Positions 48,060 to 60,855 are shown, counted from the stretch's first letter. The stretch: 64,000 nucleotides of DNA from Tetragonia tetragonoides (GCA_038025085.1 CM076152.1:39154501-39218500); one strand, 5' to 3'. Notes: generated by a model from the sequence alone, not told the origin. Numbers and translations: made by a program.

Positions 48060-49571
48060 TCAATGGTTACCGTATGGCTGCACACCACCCATATGACCAT
48101 GCTGTGACCTCCCAGTCCCTCCTTGCCCCATCTGCTGATTTGGGTACGCAGCCTGCAACCCACCTTGAGTACCATAACCACCCAAAACACCCCCTGGATT
48201 AATCCCAGGTCCCGGAACACCCGGATTACCATACCCACCTTGCATATGTGCACCACCTCCAACACCTGGCGCTCCAATCCCACCTCCTAAACTCCCCAAC
48301 AAATTATTCAACCCCAAACCCGCCCCCTGACTCGCCAACAAAGCCGTCAACGCTTGCCCAAGAGCCGGAGTCAACTGACCAGCACCCGCCCCTTGATTAA
48401 AGGGAACACCCACACCTGCGACGGATTGTCCCATCAATCCGGCCCCAGTAGCTGGCGGTCCTCCTATCGCCCCTGCCAAATTCGGGTTATTATCATTCCT
48501 CCCATACTGCTGCCCATGCCCATGCCCCCTAGGCTGAACCATCATCTGTTGTCCCTGTTTCCCGGGTTTCGGCCCATCAATCGCTTTCTGACAATGCAAA
48601 ATATGTCCCTCAAACTGCTTATGAGGTTCCTCTAATGCTCTCTTAGCACTCTCAACACTCCTATAAACAAACAAACAAAACCCTTTCGGTCTCCCCGTTT
48701 GCTTATCCAACCCTAATGGCCCTTCCTCTATCTCCCCATATTTCGCAAACAAAGCCGTCACCTTCCCTGGATCCAAATCCGGTGACACATTACTCACATA
48801 AATCTTCCTCTGCGTATACTCCGACTGCGGCGTCAACGGTGCTACAGCCGTCCCTGCCGTTCCCGTCCCTGACTGTCCTGGTACCGGCCCCACAGCAGCC
48901 AATTGACAAGCAGTCATCCGATTCCCAATCTTCTTCTGAGGCTCTTTCAAAGCTTTCCTCGCCCCGTTCCTCGTCTTAAACAGTATAAACCCGTACCCTT
49001 TCGACTTCCCGGAGATCTTATCAGTAACAGCTTTACAATCCTCAATCTCGCCGTATTGCGAAAACGCGCTTCGTAAAGTATCTGCTGTTGTATCCCATCC
49101 TAATCCATGAACGAAGATCTTGCGGTGAACTGTATCCTCGTTTGCTACCTTTTTTATCCATTGTACAACGTCCTTGTGTGATTCTGCTGCTTTGGATAAT
49201 ATTCCGATTAATTGATCTTTGCTGAATGGTTCTAATAAAGTCAAGATCGGCTCTTCGTCATCTGATTCAACGACGTCGTTTTGTTGTTCCTCTTCATCTT
49301 CCTCATCATCATCATCTTCTTCATAATCATCATCTTCTTCGATTTCTTCTTCCTGTTCTTCTTCTTCAATCTCTTCTTCAACTTCTTCTTCAACTTCAGC
49401 TTCTTCTACTGGTTGTTCTTCTTTAATTTGTTGTTGTTCTGGTTCCTGTTGTTGTTGTTGTTGTTGTTCATCTTCTTCTTGTTTCTTCTTTTGTTGTTTC
49501 TTTTGTTGTTGTTGAGTATTACTAGCGGAAGTTTCTGAGGTTTTCGAATTGAACTTTCGTTTCTTAGCCAT
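48060..49571 (-). CDS. UBA2A: UBP1-associated RNA-binding protein, UBA2A type
   Basis: UBA2 proteins are nuclear RRM proteins that bind U-rich 3' UTRs, interact with UBP1, and respond to ABA and wounding. Coding sequence is one exon of 503 residues. N terminus is Lys/Gln-rich; then an acidic Glu/Asp tract (about 52-106). The UBA2 signature LLEPFSKDQLIGILSKAAES follows at 112-131. RRM1 is about 151-226 (RNP2 IFVHGL, RNP1 KGYGFILF). RRM2 is about 256-331 (RNP2 IYVSNV, RNP1 KGFCLFVY). The tail is Gly/Gln-rich, ending GGVQPYGNH. The promoter-proximal leader has a GA microsatellite. No lesion seen. Position next to the bZIP gene agrees with Arabidopsis. Confidence 0.95.
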   Translation of the reverse strand: MAKKRKFNSKTSETSASNTQQQQKKQQKKKQEEDEQQQQQQQEPEQQQIKEEQPVEEAEVEEEVEEEIEEEEQEEEIEEDDDYEEDDDDEEDEEEQQNDVVESDDEEPILTLLEPFSKDQLIGILSKAAESHKDVVQWIKKVANEDTVHRKIFVHGLGWDTTADTLRSAFSQYGEIEDCKAVTDKISGKSKGYGFILFKTRNGARKALKEPQKKIGNRMTACQLAAVGPVPGQSGTGTAGTAVAPLTPQSEYTQRKIYVSNVSPDLDPGKVTALFAKYGEIEEGPLGLDKQTGRPKGFCLFVYRSVESAKRALEEPHKQFEGHILHCQKAIDGPKPGKQGQQMMVQPRGHGHGQQYGRNDNNPNLAGAIGGPPATGAGLMGQSVAGVGVPFNQGAGAGQLTPALGQALTALLASQGAGLGLNNLLGSLGGGIGAPGVGGGAHMQGGYGNPGVPGPGINPGGVLGGYGTQGGLQAAYPNQQMGQGGTGRSQHGHMGGVQPYGNH

Positions 49572-49725
49572 GACTGTATGTGAGGTGAAGGTCTGTGGGA
49601 GTTAGGGTTTTGGAGAGTGAGTGATCGAGGTTGAAGATTGGGGATTAGGGTTTGGATGATGGGGAATCCCCTTTTTGTAGGAGAGAGAAAAATATGCGAG
49701 GGGGACTGGATTTGAGGAGAGAGAC

Positions 49726-49726
<1 letters not shown>

Positions 49727-49768
<42 letters not shown>
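49727..49768. repeat. GA microsatellite in the UBA2A upstream leader
   Basis: About 20 AG units directly upstream of the UBA2A ATG (CT repeat on the transcript). Such CT-rich leaders are common in plants and the tract is likely length-variable. Confidence 0.9.
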
Positions 49769-49770
<2 letters not shown>

Positions 49771-49799
49771 ATTAGGTAGGTAGCCAGTAAGGTGCACGT

Positions 49800-50754
49800 T
49801 GGGCCTCTTTTCTCTTTTATCGAGCTGGGCTGGTCATTCACATTACTAGATTGGAGTATTGGACCTCAGTCTTTAACTAGACATGTTCGCTATTGAACAC
49901 GAGAGTTCGAATATAAGGTAGCGGAAATATATTGGTTGTCATTCATTTGTACCCTCTTTTTAGACATGATAAACAGAAAAGTCAAGTCGACTCTGATTTG
50001 GGTAAATTTGGATTCCGATTATCAACAGGTCGGGTTATTATTTGATTGGGTCGAGTTCTGTCAGTTATCGGGGCTGGATAAAATTTACCTTGTAGAATCA
50101 TAGGTCAGGTGGAGTTCGGGTATGATTTTGACAGGTCGATGATTAGATCCGACCAGATTTTGACAGGTTTAAGTGACGTGTAATTCATATGTTGAATAAT
50201 TGGAAATGACCATTTTGCCCCAGATCCTGACATGGACTCGTCATGATCAGTTCTTTGTACTCGAGACGAGAGTTGTAAAATATGTGATGAGTTAGGTTAT
50301 TCTAGACTAGAGTCATCTTTAAACGTCAGATATGCATGTAATTTTCTTATTTCATTATATGTAATCGTCAGAAGGGAGTTGTCTTATAAAGAAGTTAGCT
50401 ATCAATGGTTGTAACGGATAAATTGTGCTACATCAACCATCACCTCAATCAAACTACAAACCATGAGGTTGCTGCTGCTGGTACCTGTGGCAATACACCC
50501 TGGGTCGGAGCATGGAAATAGTACAATGCAGCATACAAAGGCGTCATTGAATATGGGCATATTGACTCCCAACTTCAGTAACGACAATATAGAAGAGTTT
50601 CACAGAGGGGAAAGATCGACAATGTCCGAAATCTAGTTCTGGTTCACATTCAACATGAATTCATCACTAATAAACCAGAACCGAACAATCCAGATGTTAT
50701 TATTTCAAGCTTCGCTATTCAGTCATCCCCTTTAGTTTTCCACCAGCATTCATC
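49800..50754. other. Spacer between UBA2A and HINT1
   Basis: Bases 49985-50170 contain GGTCGGGTT, GGGTCGAGTT and GACAGGTCGA steps like the hAT MITEs at 40-41 kb, probably a decayed relative. The part nearest 50754 is the HINT1 3' UTR. No gene. Confidence 0.35.
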
Positions 50755-53700
50755 TTAGCCTGCGGGCCAGGTCATTTGGCGTCCTCCAAGAAGGTGCACA
50801 TGGATGTGATACACAGATTGGCCTAATTAAGGACAGCATTACCGCATGTTAGACCATAAAATATGTTTGAAGTTTGTTATTCCAAATCAGTTAACTTACA
50901 TCCCAGTGGCCCGTCATTGATCACAATCCTAAAGCCATCATCAAGGCCTTCCTGCTTTGCTACAAGCTTCGCAGTGTAAAGAAGGCGGCCAAGGATCTCA
51001 AAATGCCTTTCTTCAGCCTGCATTAGGTACAACGATAATCATATTGAGAAAGGAAGGGGGTTGGATCATCAAAGTTATGGATGAAGGGATGCAAGTACCC
51101 TCTCTTCCCGTATAACTGTCCTCGCACCCCAAGCAAGGTTTAGAAGAAAGGATAGTGAAATGACATGTTTCATACAATTGTAAGAACTTTTCTTGTCAAT
51201 TCAAACCACAAGAACTTCACAAGCTAAGTTACCACCTTGTTCAAACAGTAGCTGCTCCAAGCCACACACAGATACAATTATCAGATATCACACAGTTTGA
51301 TATTCAGTGAGTTTTGATTACTGCACTTTTGCTAATCCCCAAAATTACAAAATATATGAAAAGGGGAAAAGGGGAGAAGGGAACGAAAGAAAGAGGAAAT
51401 AACTTGACTTGGGGTGCTTCAAAAATGATACTCTGGCAGTCTAGCTAATAGTCAAGGAGCCAAGGTTGAGGATGAAGAAAGCTAATGTCCCAGTTCATAA
51501 ATGAAATAAATGAAGTGTAATTTGATTTGGGATGCCCTGAGTTGGTTGTCCAATGCATCAGTTTTATAGGTAGACCAAAATGGATGAAGTTTTTAAGTCT
51601 TTGCCATCCTTTATATTCCATTGCATTGCATTTAGTAGACGAAGCCACGACAAAGGCGTGCAAGCCTAGATAATCTGCAGAATTTGCAGGAAGACCTTTC
51701 ACAAAATTGTGACAGAAAAAAAATAATCGGCCGAAATTCTAAGATCACGATGGGAGCATACAGCTGCTTATCCTTGTTCTTAGCTGATCTCTATGCCCAA
51801 ATACCTTGAAATGTCTCCTGTGCAAAGTTCTTAGTGATGTGATGTTCAAGGAGTAGCATGCAATGATCAACAATGATATAAATCCTAAGCTTTCGCATTA
51901 AAAAGAAGATGGATGTGGAAACATCTTCATATTACAAATAGAGAGAACAAGGACTCAGAGGAGAAAACTGATCTGGAACTTCCTTTTTTTCAAGATTTGC
52001 GTATAAACAGCATTTCCTATCCCCCCCCCCTCCTTCCCCAGACACCTTTTTCCTGGCCCAACTGTTACTACCCCCCATATTTCCATCACCACAAGGAAAA
52101 TATGGGACTATGGGAGTCCCAAGGCTTGAACTTTTTTTTTAGATAAAAGAAATCTACATTAATAAAGCTGTGGATACAGCAAAGGAGAAGAAGATGTCCT
52201 CACTTTCAGGTGAGCTCCTCCACCTGCTATCATGTGGTTCTCTACGAAATGGAGATCCCACGACTTATTCTCTAACTTAAAAAACACACACTCGACCCTC
52301 ATGCCAGTGTGAAAGAGTGAAAGCTGATACAGATGTGGGAGTCTCTCACAAAAAAGGCCTTTCCACTTGTCATATGTCCTCCCAGAACCTTATCCGACCT
52401 CAATTCCCCAATTTTAAAGCAATCTGAGGCAGGAACAAAGCAGACACCTGGGAAGGCTTGAATTTGGGACCTCAAGTTTAGAAAGTGGTTGGATAACGAT
52501 TGAGAACTTGCCTCTTGGTTTGTCCAGTCTTTCTTTACTTCTACAACAATGTCCTAGTGATGTTCCCCTTTGGTAATCAAGTCCTCTTTTCATTAACTGA
52601 CATAACTGTTTTTCTCACTAAAACATGTATTTGCAGAAAATACATTCAGCAAAAAACAGAAGGCATTTCTTACAAAGTACAAGCACCATTATGTGGATAT
52701 AGCTGAGCTCTTTGGAATTCAGTGGGCCTCTCCACTATAATCAAGAAATGCTTATATAAGTTGATGTGTATATATTTTTCTAATGGGGCAAAACTGATTC
52801 ACTACACTCTGGCTTTAGAGTATAATGAACTAACAATATTTGACTGCTTATGCATTGTGCATAGTTGTTTACACAAGGATAAGGTTGCTTACACCTAACC
52901 CCCCCTCCCCTCTTTATCCCTCCTGGACAGTAGGGGTAGCCTCTATGTAGGCACTAGGCAATGTTGGTGTAAACGCAACCAAATCAAATGAACAGTTTAA
53001 GCTTGGACACTGAGAAGTAGAGAGTCATTTTTAGTAAGTTCAGTGGGTCAAAATAGTAGTAAGTTCAGTGGGACAAAATAAATCCTAATATTTTCAATCT
53101 AGATGCAACTTGCCTATTGTTAACGTTTTCCCCTTTCCTATACCAGCCTCAACAAAGGAGAAAAGTGAATAATTCAATAACTTGTAGTTGCCTTCATGTT
53201 TAGCGAACTGTAACAGTGGAACCTGTACAGACTTTCTGATTGCACTTAGAATATTTTGGCCAATGGCCATGGATAATACCTATTATAAGGGGGTCATGAA
53301 TAACCACTTGAAAGCATATGGCACCAGAAGATATTATTTTCAACTAAAAGGGAGCAAATTGGAATCCTATTAACAAGGTTATCACAACAGAGAATCGGGA
53401 GTTCATATGGAGACAGAAACACAGAACAGTGACAAATCATCATCCAGAAACATATGGAATATACATTATGAATATCCACCACTTCAACTGAAAGTGATCA
53501 AGCAGCTACGGATATTCATAATTTCATATTGCAGAAAAGAGCAGGCACACTGAATAATTATAATAGTAGGTTGACAACAAGGAACTGTATTACTGATAAT
53601 TACCTTAGAGACTCCAGTTAAACCATCCTTCACCTTGGGGATGATCAAGATGTGTGTTGGAGCTTGTGGGTTTATGTCCCTAAAAGCAAGAACCTAGTTG

Positions 53701-56700
53701 AAAGCAATCTAAAAGTCAGAAACAGCTTACACATGGGTACAGTGCAGAGACGCAAATTTAGCTAAAAAAGTTAGAATGACTAACAGCTTACACATGAGCA
53801 GTAACTGAAAAAAAGCTAAGCATACATATAGTGGTCATGAATAAATTTATAAAATCAAGGCCATTACAGATGCAATCAGGACACTTAAAAGTATACCGCA
53901 AACCAAGGCATGTACTAAACAGGATAAGATGTCTGTACTTCACAAAACAAAATATTTCTATTGAAAACAGAAGCCACTGTCTAAAGTTAGATCTATGTAG
54001 CAGCGTCTCTTTTCCCCTGGCCTCTCCATCGCTCAGGGTTTCAATTCCGTTGGAAACCTCCTCTCAATGTCTACTACTGACGAAGGCGAGAACTCCACAG
54101 TTGGAATATGTTGCTCTTGACGTTGTTTTACACATTCATCTATTCCGCCATATTGGCAACCCTGTCAATGTCCAAGATTGAATGGAAATCCCATATTTTA
54201 AGTGCAGAGGCTAAATCAAATGAGTACCTTCTTAAGGTTTTAGAGACTATAAGTTGCCTATTTTCACTGCATCATGTCATCATCGCAAAACATGCTATCG
54301 TTCACATATGGCATATGGGCACTCAATAATTTGCTTTTTCCCTCTTTTTTTTTTTTGTTGCAATCATGCATCACACGGGCACTAACGTAGTTGTACCCAT
54401 AAGATTTGTAAATTAAGAAGACCATCAATTTTACTCATACATCATAGTCTCAACATACAAAGCTTCTGAACATCCAGTTTCATCAGATATCAAATAAAGA
54501 TGCATGATAACTGATAAGGCAAGTATAATGATTGAGTACCTCGTCCTTCACAAAAAAAAAAATTAGTACCTTGTCATCCTCATAAACGACATTTGCAGGA
54601 ATTTCCTTGTTGATAATCTTGTCAAATCTGCACAACAAAGCAAATTGCTAACCTTAGATCATTTATAAATAGAAGAGGAAGACCAAAAGGCAAATGTGAG
54701 GATGCAAATAATTGACTTCCTTTCTTCCTTTCCTGATAATTCAACTTAAAGAGAGGGGTTAAACTCATCAACAAATCACCCGACAATGCAAGATATTCAT
54801 TTTTAGCTCAAGCCAACTAAGTCGCGGTTGCCAATTGGTTCTTATGCAGATGAATCCTAATCATGAGGGGCAACTCACTTCGTTCCTAGTCATAAAACAT
54901 AACTATCAGGGTGTTATAAGACCTAAAAGTAGTCCGTTTGCTTCATCTTTTGTAGTAAGGAAAAATGATGGGAACCAGTCACTGTGTGTTGACTACCAAA
55001 CATGGAAAAGAGCCACCATAAAAGGTCAATTCCCAATCCCCCATATTAAAGTACCTTTGGAAGACTCCATGGAACCAAGTTCTCCTCTAAAATGAGTTGA
55101 GGTCAGCTTATTACCAAATTAGAGTGTATGATTACAAATATGTAAAGACTTCTTTCAAACACATGTTATGCCCGTTAAGAAGCTAACCTCCACGGCCCCT
55201 GCAACCTTCCAAAGCTTGATTAACAGTCAATACAATTAACACGAGGAAGTTTGTTTTAGAGTTTTTTAGTGATGTAAAGTCCAAGCTGGGAAGAGCATTT
55301 GCATCATTTACAGCTAGTGCTACAGGCTTCAAAGGATCATTCTTTATTTGCGCAACTTAAAATCTAGTGTCAATTACGATGGTTGTGGGTTAAAGGAGGG
55401 TGTTATGATTAAGCATTGATTGTATTGGTTTATTCTTCTAGGCTGGGTTCTGGTTGGATATTGGATTGGTATGGGGAAGTTCCTCTCCTTGTTGACGACC
55501 CTAATTGAAAAGACCCAAGCTATCCTAAGCCGGCCTCAACCTGCAAATTTAAAACAAATTTAAAGCAGCTCAGGTGATTTCTTGGTCTTACAGGCTACTA
55601 TAGGAGGTTTGTGCAATCATATGGCACCAATGCCAAGCCTCTCACTCAATTGTTGAAAACGGATGCTTTTGACTGTAGGAAGTAAAACGCCCATTGCCTT
55701 TGAAACCTTAAAAATGCCATGGCCACACCAACCAGTCTAAGACTTAGCTGACTTCATAAAGACTTTCGTAGTTGTAACTGATGTTATTCTACAGGGGGGC
55801 AGTGCTTATACAAAATTGCCACCCTATGGCTTTATCCCATTTTAGCAAAGCCCTATCTCCAAAGAACTTAGTCCTTTCCAGCTATGCAAAGGAACTTTTA
55901 GTAGTTTTAGCCATCATTTTGTTGCCACTAAGTGGACTACCTACAAAATACCAATTCATAAACAAACTGACCAAGAAAGGCTCAAACACTTGCTCACCAA
56001 TGAACCCTGTACCTTATTTCAGAAAAATGAATTTGTGCACTGTCAAAATGCAAGTCAAAAACTATGGCTTAGTTAGGTCCGCTTCATTCCTTACCCATAT
56101 TGGGATCCAATTGGGAAGACATCTCCATGGACTTTATTCAGGGTCTTCTTAAGTCCAGTCACTCCAATGGTAAAGAGGTTATTTTGGTAGTGGTGGATAG
56201 GCTAACAAAGTATGCTCACTTCCTCCTTTACAGCTGATTCAGTAGCTTAGCTCATCATGGAGAACATTCTTAAGTTGCATGCATGCCCAAGAGTATCATT
56301 TCAGATAGGGATAAGATCTTCAAAAGCACATTGGCGGGAACTTTTTGTAATCCAAGAGGCTAGGAAGATTCCTGAGGCTATACTGGACAATAAGATGGTT
56401 AAATATCAGAAAGGTGAGCAAGTTCATTGGCTGGTTAATCGACAAGGTAAGCCTGTGGAAGACTCTACATGGAAGATGGCAGAATGCATTGAGAACGAAT
56501 TTCCTACTTTTGATCCCTGGGGACAACAATCCTCTCAAGAGGAATGCATTGACACAAGTAATGTTCAAATGACTATGATGCAGGCTGCTACAGCCAGGGG
56601 AAATGGCCTGCGGAACACCAGAACACCTTATGGCGCAGCCAACTACCGCAGAGCATATCCCAGCTGGAGAATCTAAGGAATAATCTTCTAGAAGGAAATA

Positions 56701-57382
56701 ACACATCTAGTGCAATTTCCTTTACCCATTCTGTTTTCGTCAGCAAATTGCATTTTCCCTTTTTTTATTTTATATGTGCAGCTGTAACAATCACTTTGGG
56801 CATTCAGAAATATACACTCTCCTTCCATGTCTCACATTCTCTCTCGATACTAAATTCTTTTCCCTTGCTTAAATCTCAATTCGAACCGGGAATTGTTTTC
56901 GAGAATCCAATCTACTGAGATGTTCTCTTGACATTTCTCTGACAATCCCTCATTACTTTAGTAGTCTTGATTATCATTTGTGTTATTAGTTAAACATTAA
57001 CCGCTAAATTCATCGCATTGCTTCCTGTTGCTTGAATTGATGAAAGTACAAACAATTAAAAAAAAAGGTAAAACAATTACAAAATAAACAAAACTCTAAG
57101 CACCAAAATGACGAACAATCACTCAAACAATACAATTAATATCCTAATATCACTTCGCTTCAATTTCACAAATTCAGTACCAAAAATCCCAATTCACTGA
57201 AAATTGTAACTATCTTAGGGTTTTATGATTGAAGCATAAACGAAACAATAACCATAAGCTGTAACTACAGAAACACGAAAAAAATGGAAGGCGAAGAGAG
57301 AGAAAGTCGAATGGACTTACATGGTGGGAGAATCAGTGGGAGTTGAAGCAGCAGCAAGGGCAGCTTCTTGTTCGGAAGCCAT
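50755..57382 (-). CDS. HINT1: HIT-domain nucleotide hydrolase, HINT1 type (5 exons)
   Basis: Histidine-triad proteins hydrolyse adenosine 5'-phosphoramidates and related nucleotides. Exons on the minus strand: 57382-57321, 54627-54570, 53693-53604, 51017-50900 and 50822-50755; all GT..AG, phase-consistent, 131 residues, near the usual size with a short Ala/Ser-rich N terminus. Visible blocks: [21 protein letters not shown], then [20 protein letters not shown]. The histidine triad is seen in [12 protein letters not shown], followed by MTWPAG and the stop. Introns of 2.6-2.7 kb (1 and 3) carry transposon remnants. Two alternative starts are unlikely, since the first ATG is the only one in exon 1 in frame near the start. 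No lesion. Confidence 0.92.
52120..52170. repeat. Possible LINE tail in HINT1 intron 3
   Basis: A T-run followed by AGATAAAAGAAATCTACATT and AATAAA resembles the reverse complement of an L1 3' end, as at 23615. No coding part was recognised. Confidence 0.25.
54800..56690 (+). pseudogene. Ty3/gypsy chromovirus relic in HINT1 intron 1
   Basis: Plus-strand pieces in pol order. Reverse transcriptase N part (about 54910-55060: [14 protein letters not shown], then CVDYQT). RNase H (about 55590-55900: [19 protein letters not shown], later [19 protein letters not shown]). Integrase (about 56100-56220: [11 protein letters not shown], then [13 protein letters not shown]). C-terminal chromodomain-like segment (about 56365-56520: [11 protein letters not shown], then PVEDSTWK). 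Most of the reverse transcriptase and integrase core is missing and stops and frameshifts are common. It is antisense to HINT1. LTRs were not found. The chromodomain places it in the chromoviruses. Confidence 0.8.
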
Positions 57383-58730
57383 TGAAGAAGGTTTTTTTGA
57401 GGTCAAAATATGTGAAGCTATTACCTCTATACGGCTATTGCTTGTGTTTTGAGATTTTATTATACTATCACTTCCATCGCTCATTGCGTTATTTTGCAGT
57501 TTTTTATCGCCTCCTTGGGGATACATGTCAAAATTTCATCCAACCCGAAAATTAATTCGAAATTTTTTTTTTTTTTAAACATGAATAGGTTAGGAAAGTC
57601 ACTAAAAAAAAAAGGTTAACATTAGCAAAGTACGGCAAAACGATGGATCATAAGCACCCTTCAACTTCAAGTACACAATAAGTAAGTAGGTTAAAGTCAC
57701 TAAGACAAATAATTAGCATTAGCAAAGTAAATCGATGCATTACAAGCACCCCCTCCAGTTTCAAATACTATAAATAGCGTAGGAATGGAAATGAAAGCAA
57801 AGGATTCAAGTCAAGTAAGTATCAATTTGTCAAGATCCCATCTCCACTTTGCTAAACACAAAATCGGACATCAATTATGAACAACAACGCAAAGATTAAA
57901 GAGTATGAGTACTAAAGACTTTACTTTTTCTATGAATTTTTGAATGAATAAGGGGTCATATTTCAGAAACTAGTATTATCATACTCCATACATTTCTTAC
58001 AAATAACTTATTATTAATAACTTATCATTGGTAAAGTATTTTTCTAGGGTCTTGGTCTAGACATATTTTAAAACGATTTCACAAGTATACAGTGTTCCAT
58101 GTAACATAATCATATTTAAAGTGGAAAGTCACATTAGAAATTAAAGTAAAAGAAATTGTTTAAAGGAGAGTGAGGAAAGCATAGTGCAAATCTTCATTAT
58201 GAAACCGTGGCACACTGCCAATAGTCCCAACCAAAGTAATGAATGTAATGAACCAATAAAATAAACAAAATTGAAGCTCCATTTCCAACAATTAAATCCA
58301 CATCGTAAATTGATCAGCTTTGGAGGTTTTAGTTTGGGTTCTTATCAAAATTGAAAAACTTGGATAAACTTTAGTTGTTTTAGATCCCCACTGCTTATCC
58401 AACCCGTGAATTGTATACTTTCGTATACAAAATTTGGAGGGTCACACACACTACATCATTAATAACGCACGCGAGTTACACGTGAGCTCTTCCCTTTCTT
58501 CTTATATGGTACATGGAGCTATGTACACATGTGTACATATAAAAATTTACCATGCTTATCGTTGTTAGTTGTTGACTTGTTGTTTATCGTTGTTGCTAGG
58601 CTAGTGCTCTGCTAATTAATGTCCACGTACTGTTTTTGTTATTTATGGTGTACCCAATTTATGAATGTCTATGTTATATTAGGTTAAATTTGATTTTATT
58701 CGAATATTTACATTTATGTTTTGAATTTTA
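57383..58730. other. Upstream region of HINT1 and spacer
   Basis: First few hundred bases likely hold the HINT1 promoter. Otherwise AT-rich without supported genes. A weak direct repeat of AGTAAGTAGGTTAAAGTCAC type occurs around 57590-57740. Confidence 0.35.
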
Positions 58731-59690
58731 GATTGTCTATATAAGGATTCGACTATGCACTCCAACTAAAGAATACACTGTCCAAATTGATATGGGAAGT
58801 AATGTATCATGGGTTGTTTGCAATGAGTGCAATAGTTGTCTCGAGACCAATTCAATTAAAGTTAGTAACTTATTTTTCCATTACTTATGATCTTCGTCTT
58901 TACGTTGTATGCTTTTTGGAAATTTGAAGAACTAGATAAGGATTTTTAGTCATCATGTAGTTCTAATAGACTTTTTACAAGGTGTTCATCTTAATGTCTT
59001 TAACCATCAAGATCATCAACAACATCCATACTGTCTTACTCAATTAAGCAGCGTAGGCAAGATGCCAATGCCTTGCGTGACAATTCCAGCAATTTCGCCT
59101 ACCAGATTCAGTACGGAGACGTCAGTACTACACAAGGTTATTATGTCTCAGACCTTTTGAACCTCAAAACTATTGCTAGGAAAACTCATAACAACATTTC
59201 GGCCAAAGTTATCTTTGGGTGAGTATCATGAGCTATGATCAAAACTTCAATATTTCCCCTAATTTTTCTTGACTAGTTAACAAATAAACGAGTTTATGAA
59301 ATTTAAGAAGTGTATGTGTTCACATTCAATTCGATCTAGTACATCACTAAATTGTATAACATGCTGCTATGGGATGCCAAATTTGTGGTGCAGTTGTAGT
59401 GTGTTTAGAACTAGATTGTTGTTGGACTCGTATCGAGCAGTTGACGAGATCTTGGGGCTTGGTCCGGAGTCTATTGTCATACAACTATCATTACAAGGGA
59501 TCATACATGCAGTATTTTCACATTGTTTGAGGGTGGATGAAAATGGCGGGGGAACATTGGGAGCATTATTTCAGAGCCTGGTTTGGTTTACATTTCTCTT
59601 GTGCCATCACATTATGTTTCTTTTCTTCTTTGAAGTACTCATAAATGATTCATGTGGACTTAAAAAAATACTCGTATATTTCTGACTCTA
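58730..59690 (+). pseudogene. Aspartic protease (A1, nepenthesin/ASPG-like) fragment, copy A
   Basis: Exon-like blocks: RIRLCTPTKEYTVQIDMGSN with active-site motif changed from DTGS to DMGS (58745-58805). Next, SSNFAYQIQYGDVSTTQGYY and KVIFG (about 59080-59220). Then [19 protein letters not shown] and VFSHCLR (about 59415-59535). Segments match the N lobe and middle of plant A1 proteases. There is no signal peptide, no second Asp region, and exon joins are not all clean. Copy B to the right repeats the same series, so this is a tandem duplication of a partial gene. Confidence 0.7.
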
Positions 59691-59774
59691 AGAATGAGGT
59701 TGTTATCGTTTAACTCGCAGGCTTGGCTACTATTTAAATCTGCAAGCGGTGTATAAACTAGGACGTACAGTTAA

Positions 59775-60855
59775 TATAGATTGTATTATACAAGAATTCG
59801 ATTAGGCACGCCAGCAAAAGAATACATTATCCAAATTGATACATGAAGTAATGTCTCGTGGGTTGATTGCAGCGAGTGCAATAGTTGTCTCGAGACTAGT
59901 TCAACTAAAGTTAGTTTTTTCTAATCGAGATCATTTGTGTTGTGTTTTTATTGATGGTTTTGAGCTACGTAAATCACATACAGTAGACATTAAATATATG
60001 TGTAATGAATGTGTAATATATGTATAATAAGGTTTTTTAATCATCATGTACGTATTAGTTCTAGTAATTGACTTTTTATAGGGTGTTCATCTTAATGTCT
60101 TTAACCCGTCAAGGTCATCAACAGCTTCCATACTCTCTTATTCATCTAAGCAGTGTAGGCAAGATGCCAATGCCTTCAGTGATAATTCCAGCAGTGCGCC
60201 TACTAGATTCAATACGGAGATGGCAGTGATACACAAGGTTATTATGTCTCGGACCTTTTGAATCTCAAAACTACAATTGCTGGAAATACTCATAACAACA
60301 TTTCGGCGAAAGTTATCTTTAGGTAAGTATCATTTCATGGGCCACTATGTGATTAAAACTTCAATATTGAGTTTATGAAATTTAAGAAATGTATTCACTA
60401 AATCGTACTATAACATATTGTTATGGGACGCCAATCAATTTGTTGTGCGTGCAGTTGTAGTGTGTCTAGAAGTGGATTGCTACTCGACTCGTATCGAGCA
60501 GTTGACGGGATATTGGGGTTTGGTCCTCAGTCGGTTGTCGTCCAACTGTCATTGCAATGGATCATGCCTGCAGTATTTTCACATTGCTTGAGGCCGGGCA
60601 GACGATAATGGCGGGGGAACATTAGTTTTTGGGAGCATTATTTCAGATTCTAATCTGGTTTACACTTCTATTGTGTCATCACAGTATGTTACTTTCTTTT
60701 CTTATTTAAAGTACTAAGAAATTATTTATGTGACCGGACCTAGAAATTATTCCCTCTATTTGTTGTTCTTCTTTTCATTTGACTTAAAAATTACGCGTAG
60801 TATATTTCTGATCACCCTGAGAATGAACTTGCAGGCTGGGTTACTATTTAAATCT
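59775..60855 (+). pseudogene. Aspartic protease fragment, copy B, left part
   Basis: Repeats copy A: YYTRIRLGTPAKEYIIQIDT at about 59785-59843. The next codon, where the family has the Gly of DTGS, is TGA (59844-59846). It continues with a middle block and [19 protein letters not shown] (about 60475-60530), then SNLVYTSIV (near 60655), and YYLNL at 60842-60855, where the Copia element interrupts it. It resumes at 63780. Confidence 0.72.
60851..60855 (+). repeat. Left target-site duplication of the Copia element
   Basis: AATCT precedes the 5' LTR and is repeated exactly after the 3' LTR at 63780-63784. Confidence 0.9.

Noticed and set aside
49226..49538. Open frames on the plus strand opposite the UBA2A acidic/Gln tract
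   Set aside because: Low-complexity antisense of GAA/CAA repeats; Leu/Phe-rich translation is an artefact.
53831..54329. Open frames of 73-116 codons in HINT1 intron 2 region
   Set aside because: On the strand opposite to HINT1, no recognised domain, and no splice or repeat evidence.
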